Part shown: positions 1 through 5,644 of the stretch, in pieces
How the letters are laid out: every line of letters begins with the position of its first letter
Position numbering within the stretch: position 1 is the stretch's first letter
NCBI GenBank assembly: GCA_028281075.1
Contig: JANQKO010000232.1
Location: 1 to 11,919, forward strand
DNA length: 11,919 nt
Origin: Alphaproteobacteria bacterium
GTDB lineage: Bacteria > Pseudomonadota > Alphaproteobacteria > GCA-2731375
Reading direction: 5' to 3'
Notes under the pieces: model-generated
The model's input: the letters and a program-made list of their open reading frames with translations, nothing else
Told to the model about the DNA's origin: nothing
The model's database searches: none
Made by a program: the position numbers and the translations under genes

Positions 1-684
1 GTCACCTCGTTCGTCTTCGAGGCCCGCGACGGCGGACCGCTGGCGCCCTTCGAGGCCGGCCAGCACCTGCCGCTCGAGCTCGACCTGCCCGATCTCGACG
101 TCGCCGTGCGCCGGACCTATTCGCTGTCGGGACCGCCCGCCGGCGACCGCTACCGCATCAGCGTCAAGCGCGAGGCCCATGGCCTCGCCTCGCGCCACCT
201 GCACGACCGCCTCGCGCCCGGCGCCATCATCGACGCGCGCAAGCCGGCCGGCGAATTCCTGCTGCCCTGCGGCGAGTGCCCCGTCGTGCTGGTCAGCGCC
301 GGGGTCGGCCTGACGCCCATGGTCAGCATGCTGCACCAGATCGCCGGCGAGGGCGGTGGCCGGCCGGTCTGGTTCGTGCACGGCGCCCGCGACGGCGCGC
401 ACCATCCGCTGGCGAACGAGGTCCGGGCGCTGGCCGCCGCGCGGCTCGACACGCATCTGCACGTCGCCTACAGCCGGCCGCGGCCCCGGGACCGGGCCGG
501 CGCCGACTATGACAGCGTCGGCCGGATCGACGGTGCCCTGCTGGCCGGCCTGGCCGCCGGACCCGACGCCCATTACCTGCTCTGCGGCCCGACCGCCTTC
601 ATGGCGGCGGTCCAGGGCGACCTGGAACACCGCGGCATCCCGCCGGCGCGGATCCATGCCGAGACCTTCGGGCCCGTGGGCTGA
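1..684 (+). CDS. FAD/NAD(P)H-binding oxidoreductase (ferredoxin-NADP reductase family), 5' end missing
   Basis: The frame is open from the first base, so the N-terminus lies outside the window; 227 residues are visible. The fragment carries a reductase module that passes electrons from NAD(P)H to FAD. The FAD site shows as RTYSLSG (fragment residues 38-44). The nucleotide-binding start is SAGVGLTPM (99-107), followed by a VHGARDGAHH stretch and a C-terminal LLCGPTAFM (193-201), then IHAETFGP. This order is typical of flavohaemoglobin C-termini and of MOSC- or PPOX-linked reductases. The protein stops right after the ETFGP block, so the C-terminal 2Fe-2S ferredoxin domain found in many relatives is absent. 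What lies N-terminal (globin, MOSC, a Rieske partner or nothing) cannot be seen. A GTG at 106 is inside the FAD domain and is not a credible start. The gene converges on the receiver-like gene, with 55 bp between the stops. The family is secure; the substrate is unknown. Confidence 0.85.
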   Translation, partial: VTSFVFEARDGGPLAPFEAGQHLPLELDLPDLDVAVRRTYSLSGPPAGDRYRISVKREAHGLASRHLHDRLAPGAIIDARKPAGEFLLPCGECPVVLVSAGVGLTPMVSMLHQIAGEGGGRPVWFVHGARDGAHHPLANEVRALAAARLDTHLHVAYSRPRPRDRAGADYDSVGRIDGALLAGLAAGPDAHYLLCGPTAFMAAVQGDLEHRGIPPARIHAETFGPVG

Positions 685-739
685 TCCCCGGATGGTGGCG
701 GTGAGAAAAGCGGGTTAACGCGTCTTCAGGATTGGGTGC

Positions 740-1222
740 TCAGGCGCTCTTCCGGGTGGCCGCGGCCGGGGGCGCGTCGTCGGACGTGCCGACCGGCAGC
801 CAATGTGCCTGGTGCCGGCGGATGACCGCCGCGACATGGTCGGCCAGCTCCTTCGGCGCGATCGGCTCCGCGACCACGGCCTCGGCCCCGGCGTCGTGCG
901 CCCGGATCACCCGCTCGCGGTTCGGTTCCGGCACCAGCGCGATCAGGCCGATATGGCCATGGGCCCGGTCCGGCGATTGTCCCAGCACCCGCAGCAGGTC
1001 GTGCGCCGCCTGGCAGTCGCGGCCGAACTCGACGATCACCAGATGGGCCGGCCGCGCGGCGCAGGCCCGCCAGCCCTGGGCCTCGGTGCGGACATAGCGC
1101 ACGTCGCGGATGCCCAGGCCCTGCAGGACCTGGCCGACGATTCGCCGCAGGAACTCGTTGTCCTCGACCACCAGGACGGCGATGTCCCTGGGGTCGATCT
1201 CGCCGGTAGTGTCTGCCGTCAT
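740..1222 (-). CDS. Degenerate response-regulator receiver domain protein (pseudo-receiver)
   Basis: The product is 160 aa and has a single receiver (CheY-like) fold with no output domain. Beta-1 and the acidic pair are present as VLVVEDNEF (residues 16-24, E20/D21). The three residues of the phosphorylation switch are replaced. By CheY spacing, the phospho-acceptor Asp after LVIV is Glu65, the switch Thr/Ser is Val97 (IALVPE) and the invariant Lys of the KP motif is Glu119 (VVAEPI). The helices and the ending around AEPIAPKEL still look like a receiver. It probably acts by protein contact, not by phosphotransfer, and Glu65 could mimic a fixed phosphorylated state (inference). I chose ATG 1222 because GAGG lies about 13 nt upstream and the domain begins at once; an ATG at 1273 would add 17 unconserved residues and has no ribosome site. 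No histidine kinase is visible nearby. Confidence 0.8.
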   Translation of the reverse strand: MTADTTGEIDPRDIAVLVVEDNEFLRRIVGQVLQGLGIRDVRYVRTEAQGWRACAARPAHLVIVEFGRDCQAAHDLLRVLGQSPDRAHGHIGLIALVPEPNRERVIRAHDAGAEAVVAEPIAPKELADHVAAVIRRHQAHWLPVGTSDDAPPAAATRKSA

Positions 1223-1323
1223 GACGGAACGGGAACCTCGAAACCGATACGCTCTGCCGCGCGGCGGCGCCATGTGTCACGGGCGATCGTCGCGCAAATC
1301 CACTGCGTTTCGATTAACCACAT

Positions 1324-1421
1324 AACGGGAATTTTGTTTGAACGGGCACGCCCATGGCTGGTGGTCCGGCCGGCCAGGCGCCGCGAAACAACTGAAACCC
1401 GGATGAAACCAAAATCCCGTT
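1324..1421. repeat. Spaced inverted repeat between the receiver and hydrolase genes
   Basis: AACGGGAATTTTG (1324-1336) and CAAAATCCCGTT (1410-1421) are inverse complements except for one extra A in the left arm, and lie 73 bp apart. The segment is less GC-rich than the flanking genes and sits in the divergent intergenic region 1223-1508. That region holds no gene I can support and must contain the start signals for both neighbours. GAAAC occurs three times just left of the right arm (1385, 1394, 1405). The arms could be a looped operator pair or the scar of a small element; nothing decides between these. Confidence 0.4.
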
Positions 1422-1508
1422 GGTGTGATGGTCGCGGCGTCTCACATGAGTCCCGCCGCCGGCCGGACCCGCCGGCCGGCCAGGGCTTCCCCCGGAGGCG
1501 CAGACGCC

Positions 1509-2384
1509 ATGACCCTGCTGATCGACCGTCCCGATGTCATCGCGCTCCATTGCTCGGGCGCCAGCGGCGCCCAGTGGCGCCGGCTGGCTGGCGTCCTCGG
1601 ACCCGATTACCGTGTCCACGCGCCCGACTTCTTCGGCGCCGGCGGTACCGGACCCTGGCCCGGCGCGCGCGCCTTCACGCTGGCCGAGGAGGCGGCGCCC
1701 CTGCTCGAACGGATCGGCCGCGCCGACCGGCCGGTGTTCCTGGTCGGCCATTCCTATGGCGGTGGCGTGGCCCTGCATATCGCGGCGGCGCGGCCGGAGC
1801 GGGTGGCCGGCCTGGCGCTCTACGAGCCCTCGGCCTTTCATCTGCTGCGCGCGGCCGGACCGTCGGCGGCCGCGGCCCTCGACGAGATCCGCGCCGTCAG
1901 CCGCGCCTGCGACGGCCATGTCCTGGTCGGCGACCTGAACGCCGCCGCCGCCGCGTTCGTCGATTACTGGAACGGCGCCGGCACCTGGGCCGGCCTGGCG
2001 GCCGGGACACGGGCCGGGCTGACGCGCTGGGTCGGCAAGGCGCCGCTGGAGTTCCGGGCCCTGCTCGACGAGACCACCGCGCCCGCGCGCTATCGCGGCA
2101 TCACCTGTCCCGTCCTGATCATGCGCGGCCGTCGGGCGCCGGCGCCGACCCGCGTGGTCGCCGCCCGGCTGGCGGCCCTGCTGCCGGACAGCCGCGTGGC
2201 GGTCGTCGAGGGCGCCGGTCATATGGGACCGATCAGCCACGCGGACGTGGTCGCCGCCCGCATCGCGGCGCAGGTCCGGCGGGCCGGCCCGTGTCCGCCG
2301 CTGGTCCCCGCCAACGACGACGATCCCCGCCCGCCGTCGGCGCCGCGGGCCGGCGGCGACCGGTTTCGCCCGCCTGCCCCGTGA
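1509..2384 (+). CDS. Alpha/beta hydrolase fold protein
   Basis: A 291-aa cytoplasmic alpha/beta hydrolase. Visible in order: an oxyanion-type turn after beta-3 (ALHCSGASGAQW, residues 12-23), the nucleophile elbow GHSYGG (80-85, Ser82), a helical cap (about 110-195), the strand CPVLIMRG (200-207) and the catalytic His in EGAGHMGP (His238). The acid usually found after the late strand is not evident: the sequence there reads GRRAPAPT. Either another Asp/Glu serves or the family uses a variant triad. The last 30 residues are Pro/Arg-rich and look disordered. I chose ATG 1509 because GGAGG (1494-1498) lies 10 nt upstream; the frame is open to 1425, but that extension is low-complexity. The beta-lactamase gene starts 74 bp downstream on the same strand, so the two may be co-transcribed. 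The substrate cannot be predicted; esterase or epoxide/C-C hydrolase-like activities are all possible. Confidence 0.85.
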   Translation: MTLLIDRPDVIALHCSGASGAQWRRLAGVLGPDYRVHAPDFFGAGGTGPWPGARAFTLAEEAAPLLERIGRADRPVFLVGHSYGGGVALHIAAARPERVAGLALYEPSAFHLLRAAGPSAAAALDEIRAVSRACDGHVLVGDLNAAAAAFVDYWNGAGTWAGLAAGTRAGLTRWVGKAPLEFRALLDETTAPARYRGITCPVLIMRGRRAPAPTRVVAARLAALLPDSRVAVVEGAGHMGPISHADVVAARIAAQVRRAGPCPPLVPANDDDPRPPSAPRAGGDRFRPPAP

Positions 2385-2458
2385 CTTGCGGCGCGCCCGG
2401 CGGTCTCGCATATTGGCGCCGTGCCGGGCGTCTCCCGGTGGTCTCGAAGCCGGGAGGG

Positions 2459-3316
2459 ATGATGCGGACAACCGGGGGCCGGCCGCGGCCGGGACGGGCC
2501 GTGCGGGCGGCCGTTCCGATGGTCATGGCGATGGCCGTTCTCTGTGCCGGCATGCCGCCGGCGGCAGCCGCCGCTGGCGCCGGGATCGTCGAGCGCGCGG
2601 ACTTGGCCGCGGTCTTCGCCGAGTACGGCGTCGCCGGCGCCTTCGCGCTGCACGACGTCGCGGCCGTCCGCACGATCGTGGTCGATCCGGACCGCGCGGC
2701 GCGGCGTCTTGTGCCGGCCTCGACCTTCAAGGTCGCCAACAGCCTGATCGCGCTGGAGACCGGCGTGATCGCCGACGAGAACGAGATCGTGCCCTATGGC
2801 GGCCGGCCGCAGCCGATCAGGGCCTGGGAGGCCGACATGCCGATCCGCGACGCGATCCGCGTCTCGAACGTGCCGGTCTATCAGACGCTGGCGCGCCGCG
2901 TCGGGCTCGCGCGCTATCGGCTCTGGCTCGGCCGGCTCGGCTATGGCAACGCCGATCCGGGCGACCGGGTCGACACGTTCTGGCTGCGCGGGCCGCTCGC
3001 CATCAGCGCCGTCGAGCAGACCCGCTTCCTCGCCCGCCTGGCCCGTGGCGCGCTGCCCGCCAGCGCCCGGTCGCAGGCCATCGTCCGCGACATTCTCCGC
3101 GTCGAGCGGGGGCCCGGCCATACGCTTTATGCCAAGACCGGCTGGAGCAACGCCGGCACGCCGCAGCTCGGCTGGTGGGTCGGCTGGGTCGAGCGCGGCG
3201 CTGCCCACCACAGCTTCGCCCTCAACATCGACATCCGGTCGCGGTCCGACGCCGACAAGCGCATCCCGCTCGGCCGCGCCCTGCTGGCCCGCCTCGGCCT
3301 GACCGGCGACCCTTAG
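2459..3316 (+). CDS. Class D (OXA-type) serine beta-lactamase, exported
   Basis: A 285-aa protein with all class D active-site elements. These are nucleophile S88-T-F-K91 (the Lys is carboxylated in the family), S136-N-V138, Y162-G-N164, the omega-loop Trp (W175 in FWLRGPL) and K226-T-G-W229. Spacing and length fit OXA enzymes. The N-terminus is a Sec-type signal: an Arg-rich n-region, the hydrophobic VPMVMAMAVLCAG (19-31) and an Ala-rich cleavage zone near 35-41, so it should act in the periplasm. It hydrolyses beta-lactams through an acyl-enzyme; the spectrum cannot be read from sequence. Two adjacent ATGs (2459, 2462) follow GGGAGGG (2452-2458); the second has the better spacing. The frame is open far upstream, but only this start gives a signal peptide. 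No transposase, integron site or resistance cassette is adjacent and base composition matches the neighbours, so it looks like a resident chromosomal gene. A short palindrome follows the stop by 10 bp. Confidence 0.92.
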   Translation: MMRTTGGRPRPGRAVRAAVPMVMAMAVLCAGMPPAAAAAGAGIVERADLAAVFAEYGVAGAFALHDVAAVRTIVVDPDRAARRLVPASTFKVANSLIALETGVIADENEIVPYGGRPQPIRAWEADMPIRDAIRVSNVPVYQTLARRVGLARYRLWLGRLGYGNADPGDRVDTFWLRGPLAISAVEQTRFLARLARGALPASARSQAIVRDILRVERGPGHTLYAKTGWSNAGTPQLGWWVGWVERGAAHHSFALNIDIRSRSDADKRIPLGRALLARLGLTGDP

Positions 3317-3326
3317 CGTTTTGTCG

Positions 3327-3347
3327 TCACCGGGCTTGACCCGGTGA
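3327..3347. repeat. Short perfect palindrome after the beta-lactamase stop
   Basis: TCACCGGG-CTTGA-CCCGGTGA is a perfect 8-bp stem with a 5-nt loop, starting 10 bp after the stop at 3316 and followed by TCCAGA. The GGGCTTGACCCGG core is a well-known dispersed short palindrome in alphaproteobacterial genomes. No T-run follows, so it is more likely a REP-like element that may also shield the transcript end than a standard intrinsic terminator. Confidence 0.65.
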
Positions 3348-3378
3348 TCCAGAACGGCGCGTGCGGCCTTAAAAAAGG

Positions 3379-3473
3379 TTCACCACAAAGACGCAAAGAA
3401 AAAAGGGAAGTTGGTTGGCGCGCAGCGCTGATCGACAGGTTTGTTCTCTGCGTCTCCGTGCCTCTGTGGTGAA
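3379..3473. repeat. Type A palindromic repeat, copy A1
   Basis: The left arm TTCACCACAAAGACGCAAAG pairs with a right arm ending CTCTGTGGTGAA. The right arm carries one extra 8-nt unit. The centre holds GGTTGGCGCGCAGCGC followed by TGATCGACAGG. From 3410 to 3503 it matches A2 (3671-3764) with three differences over 94 bp. Confidence 0.8.
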
Positions 3474-3490
3474 CGGATATTCGGTTCGTT

Positions 3491-3580
3491 TCACCGCCAA
3501 GGCGCCAAGACACCAAGGGGCCGGCAATGCGACCACCGTGCCGGCGGCGTGTTCTTGGTGCCTTGGCGTCTTGGCGGTGA
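3491..3580. repeat. Type B palindromic repeat, copy B1
   Basis: A 90-bp imperfect palindrome. The left arm is TCACCG followed by CCAAGGCG, CCAAGACA and CCAAGG; the right arm is its near inverse complement, ending CTTGGCGGTGA. The unpaired centre is about 30 nt. It is identical to B2 except for one base (C/A near position 32 of the unit). Confidence 0.85.
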
Positions 3581-3587
3581 CCTCCAC

Positions 3588-3639
3588 GGCTTTTCCGCCG
3601 CCGCGACGCGAACCGGCTGGCAAAGGCGGGATCACCACA
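3588..3639. repeat. Type C linker repeat, copy C1
   Basis: A 52-bp segment beginning GGCTTTTCCGCCGCCGCGAC and ending GGGATCACCACA. It is repeated at 3762-3813 with about five differences. It joins a B element to the next A element and overlaps the first bases of A2. Confidence 0.7.
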
Positions 3640-3733
3640 GAGACACCGAGGGCACAGAGAACAAGATGACGTTGGTTGGCGCGCAGCGCCGATCGACAGG
3701 TTTGTTCTCTGCGTCTCCGTGCCTCTGTGGTGA
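3632..3733. repeat. Type A palindromic repeat, copy A2
   Basis: The left arm TCACCACAGAGACACCGAGG continues as GCACAGAGAA; the right arm is near its inverse complement and ends CCTCTGTGGTGAA. The two arms use the CACAGAGA flavour of the 8-nt unit. The apex has a perfect small stem, GGCGC-GCA-GCGCC (3678-3690). Confidence 0.8.
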
Positions 3734-3761
3734 ACGGATTTTCGGTTTGTTTCACCGCCAA

Positions 3762-3813
3762 GGCTTTGCCGCCGCCGCGACGCGAACCGGCGGAGAAAGG
3801 CGAGATCACCACA
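3762..3813. repeat. Type C linker repeat, copy C2, fused to a truncated B
   Basis: The copy of C1 here directly follows only 14 bp of a B element (TTCACCGCCAAGGC, 3751-3764). Compared with the first A-B-C block, exactly 87 bp are missing, and the junction lies at a GGC shared by both sides, as expected for a deletion between short direct repeats. Confidence 0.7.
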
Positions 3814-3898
3814 AAGGCGCAAAGAAAAAAGGAAGTTGGTTGGCGCGAAGCGCCGATCGACCGGTTTGTTCTTTGCGCCTTTGCGTCTTTGTGGTGAA
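3806..3898. repeat. Type A palindromic repeat, copy A3
   Basis: The left arm TCACCACAAAGGCGCAAAGA and the right arm CTTTGCGCCTTTGCGTCTTT plus GTGGTGAA are the best-matched arms of the three copies; the right arm has one extra 8-nt unit. The apex is GGCGC-GAA-GCGCC, so the small stem is kept while its loop differs from A2. The downstream flank diverges from A1 and A2. Confidence 0.8.
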
Positions 3899-3914
3899 AC
3901 GCTTTTAGGTGAGT

Positions 3915-4004
3915 TCACCGCCAAGGCGCCAAGACACCAAGGGGCAGGCAATGCGACCACCGTGCCGGCGGCGTGTTCTTGGTGCCTTGGCGTCTTGGCG
4001 GTGA
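3915..4004. repeat. Type B palindromic repeat, copy B2
   Basis: 90 bp, with 89 identical to B1. It ends about 40 bp before the convergent msrA stop codon, where a long hairpin could also end or protect the msrA transcript. Confidence 0.85.
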
Positions 4005-4044
4005 CATCCGTTTCCAAAGGCCCGGCCGGGACCGGTCCCGACCC

Positions 4045-4677
4045 TCAGGCGTCCCGGCGCAGGCGGTCGCCGAACCGCTGCCGCAGCTTCGCCAGCTTCG
4101 GGCCGGTGTTGAACAGGATATAGGGCTGCGTCGGGTTCCGGGCGGCGTAGTCCTGGTGGTAATCCTCGGCCGTGAAGAAGGCTTCCAGCGGCTCGGTGCG
4201 GGTGGCGATCGGCGCCGCGAACACGCCGGCCGCGTCGAGCTGGGCGATATAGGCCTCGGCCACCCGCTTCTGGTCCGCGTCGGCGACGAAGATGGCCGAG
4301 CGGTACTGCCGGCCGACATCGTTGCCCTGGCGGTCGACCTGGGTCGGGTCGTGCGCCACGGCGAAGAAGATCTTCAAGAGCTGGCCATAGCTGATCCGGG
4401 CCGGGTCGTAGCGCACGTCGACGACCTCGGCATGGTTGGTCATGCCGCTGCAGACCGTGCGGTAGTCGGCCGTGTCGGCGCCGTCGCCGGCATAGCCCGA
4501 GACCACGGCGGTGACGCCGTCGAGTGGCTTGAACACTGCCTCCACGCACCAGAAGCAGCCGCCGGCCAGCACCGCGTGCCGCTCGGCCCCGTCGGCCGGC
4601 GCCGGCAGGTCCAGCGCCGGGTCCGGAAAGCCCGCCGGCGCGGTCATCGCATCGTCGTCGGTCGTCAGGTCGGCCAT
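4045..4677 (-). CDS. msrA: Peptide methionine (S)-S-oxide reductase MsrA
   Basis: A 210-aa MsrA, which reduces methionine-S-sulfoxide in proteins and free Met using thioredoxin-type reductants in the cytoplasm. The catalytic motif is GGCFWCVEAVF (39-49), with the sulfenic-acid Cys41 and a second Cys44 in a CFWC arrangement. Family blocks follow: SGYAGD (60-65), YRTVCSGMTNHAEVV (72-86), HDPTQVDRQGNDVGRQYRSA (109-128) and FTAEDYHQDY (168-177). No C-terminal resolving Cys is present (the tail is KLRQRFGDRLRRDA), so Cys44 or Cys76 would have to resolve the intermediate (inference). I chose ATG 4677, with GGGG about 8 nt upstream; the in-frame ATG at 4647 would also keep the whole domain. It lies 66 bp downstream of alkB on the same strand and is probably co-transcribed. 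The first 30 residues are acidic/Pro-rich and not conserved. Confidence 0.95.
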   Translation of the reverse strand: MADLTTDDDAMTAPAGFPDPALDLPAPADGAERHAVLAGGCFWCVEAVFKPLDGVTAVVSGYAGDGADTADYRTVCSGMTNHAEVVDVRYDPARISYGQLLKIFFAVAHDPTQVDRQGNDVGRQYRSAIFVADADQKRVAEAYIAQLDAAGVFAAPIATRTEPLEAFFTAEDYHQDYAARNPTQPYILFNTGPKLAKLRQRFGDRLRRDA

Positions 4678-4743
4678 GTCAAATCCCCGTCGTGCCAGGT
4701 CCGTGCGATAGATATAGGGCGTCGGCGGCCGTGGCGCAGGCTG

Positions 4744-5394
4744 TTACAGCGCGCGGCGGAACGTCAGGTTGATCCGGCAGCGTCCGGTCAGGGGGTGTTG
4801 GCCGTCGGCGATCGGCTTCACCCCGTGCCGCCACAGGCGCGCCGGCCCGCCGAAGACGATGGCGTCGCCGTGCGACAGCGGGACCTGCCGCGACCGTCCG
4901 CCCTTCGGCCCGGCCAGCAGGAACACCGCCGGCAGGCCCAGCGAGAACGACACGATCGGCTGCGCGAAATCCCGTTCGTCCTCGTCCCGGTGCAGTCCCA
5001 GCCGCGCGCCCGGTTCGTAGCGGTTGATCAGGCAGGCGTCCGGCGCGAAGCCGTCGAATCCGGCCCGCGCCGCCGCGTCGACGGCCAGCGCGCGCAGCCG
5101 GTCCGGCATCGCCGGCCAGGGCCGGCCGCTCTCGGGATCGCGCCGGTCGTAGCGATAGCCGTCCCGGTCCGTCACCCAGCCGACGCTGCCGCAATTGGTG
5201 ATCGCCACCGACATCCGGCGCCCGCCCGGCGTCGTCATCCGCCGGAACGGCGCCGCGTCCGCCACCCGCGCCACCAGCGGCAGCACGTCCGCCGCCGGCA
5301 CGAAGCCCGCCAGCAGCGTCACGCCCTCGGCGACGGCCTCCGCCGCCGGCCGCGGCACGTCCGCGAACAGCGGCAGGCCGTTGGCACCGGTCAT
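4744..5394 (-). CDS. alkB: Alpha-ketoglutarate-dependent DNA/RNA dealkylase AlkB
   Basis: A 216-aa protein that follows E. coli AlkB closely from end to end and has the same length. AlkB removes methyl groups from 1-methyladenine and 3-methylcytosine by Fe(II)/2-oxoglutarate-dependent oxidation. Visible: the substrate-side block FRRMTTPGGRRMSVAITNCG (50-69), PWPAMP (92-97), INRYEPGARLGLHRDEDE (123-140) with iron ligands H135 and D137, the third ligand H190 in LWRHGVKPI, and the 2-oxoglutarate-binding CRINLTFR (206-213; R207, N209, R213). The frame extends upstream to a GTG at 5442, but those 16 charged residues are outside the family. The ATG at 5394 matches the usual start, with AGGG about 12-15 nt upstream. 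It is transcribed away from the lipoprotein gene and is followed by msrA, which suggests a small damage-repair operon. No ada gene or Ada box was recognised. Confidence 0.96.
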   Translation of the reverse strand: MTGANGLPLFADVPRPAAEAVAEGVTLLAGFVPAADVLPLVARVADAAPFRRMTTPGGRRMSVAITNCGSVGWVTDRDGYRYDRRDPESGRPWPAMPDRLRALAVDAAARAGFDGFAPDACLINRYEPGARLGLHRDEDERDFAQPIVSFSLGLPAVFLLAGPKGGRSRQVPLSHGDAIVFGGPARLWRHGVKPIADGQHPLTGRCRINLTFRRAL

Positions 5395-5497
5395 GGCGCG
5401 TGTTTTCCCTGTATCACGGTCCTCGCGATCACCCGATATCACGCCCCCAACCTTGCCCGATCCCCGTCCCGCCGCCTATCCGGAATTTCACGAAAAT

Positions 5498-5510
5498 GCG
5501 GGATTCCCGC
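5498..5510. promoter_or_regulatory. Perfect palindrome in the alkB / lipoprotein divergent region
   Basis: GCGGGA-T-TCCCGC is a perfect 6+1+6 inverted repeat in a locally AT-richer patch, flanked by ATTTCACGAAAAT on the left and CGACGAAAT on the right, which weakly extends the symmetry. It lies about 105 bp from the alkB start and 135 bp from the lipoprotein start. The rest of 5395-5644 shows nothing I can name. Operator function is only a guess. Confidence 0.3.
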
Positions 5511-5644
5511 CGACGAAATCTTAACGCGGCCTTGCGACGATCGGGCCTGACGATCCAGTTCCCCGTAAACGTGACCTTGGCCGTGCCGCCGGCGCCCGTC
5601 CGGCGGCCGGGCGCCTGTCGTGGGGACAACAGGGGAGACCGGCC

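Larger units (their letters stand above)
3317..4044. repeat. Intergenic repeat mosaic (728 bp, no credible gene)
   Basis: The stretch holds, left to right, a short palindrome (3327-3347), A1 (3379-3473), B1 (3491-3580), C1 (3588-3639), A2 (3632-3733), a B stub (3751-3764), C2 (3762-3813), A3 (3806-3898) and B2 (3915-4004). A and B are large imperfect palindromes whose arms are built from 8-nt units of related sequence (CAAAGACG, CACAGAGA, CCAAGGCG). Open frames run through on both strands but translate to the low-complexity patterns typical of such repeats (for example FTTEARRRREQ), with no ribosome sites, so I do not call genes. The region separates the beta-lactamase (stop 3316) from msrA (stop 4045), two convergent genes. 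Confidence 0.85.

Noticed and set aside
2394..2430. CGCCCGGC/GCCGGGCG stem between the hydrolase and the beta-lactamase.
   Set aside because: An 8-bp GC-only stem with a 21-nt loop and no T-run is common by chance at this base composition.
803..2458. The beta-lactamase frame stays open for more than 1.6 kb upstream, which would make an 837-residue fusion protein.
   Set aside because: The upstream part is the antisense of the receiver gene and an out-of-frame reading of the hydrolase gene. It is Arg/Pro-rich and has no domain, while a proper ribosome site and signal peptide start at 2459/2462. Long open shadow frames are normal at this GC content.
3379..4004. CRISPR array.
   Set aside because: The repeats are about 90 bp, palindromic with different centres, unevenly spaced and interleaved (A, B, C), with no short unique spacers of constant length and no cas genes.
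3313..4017. Open frames of 150-234 codons on both strands across the repeat region.
   Set aside because: They are translations of the palindromic repeats, with patterns such as FTTEARRRREQ and LCAFVV, have no start signals, and change frame between repeat copies.
3973..5550. A 525-codon plus-strand frame across msrA and alkB.
   Set aside because: It is antisense to two confidently identified enzymes, and its translation is Arg-rich with no domain.
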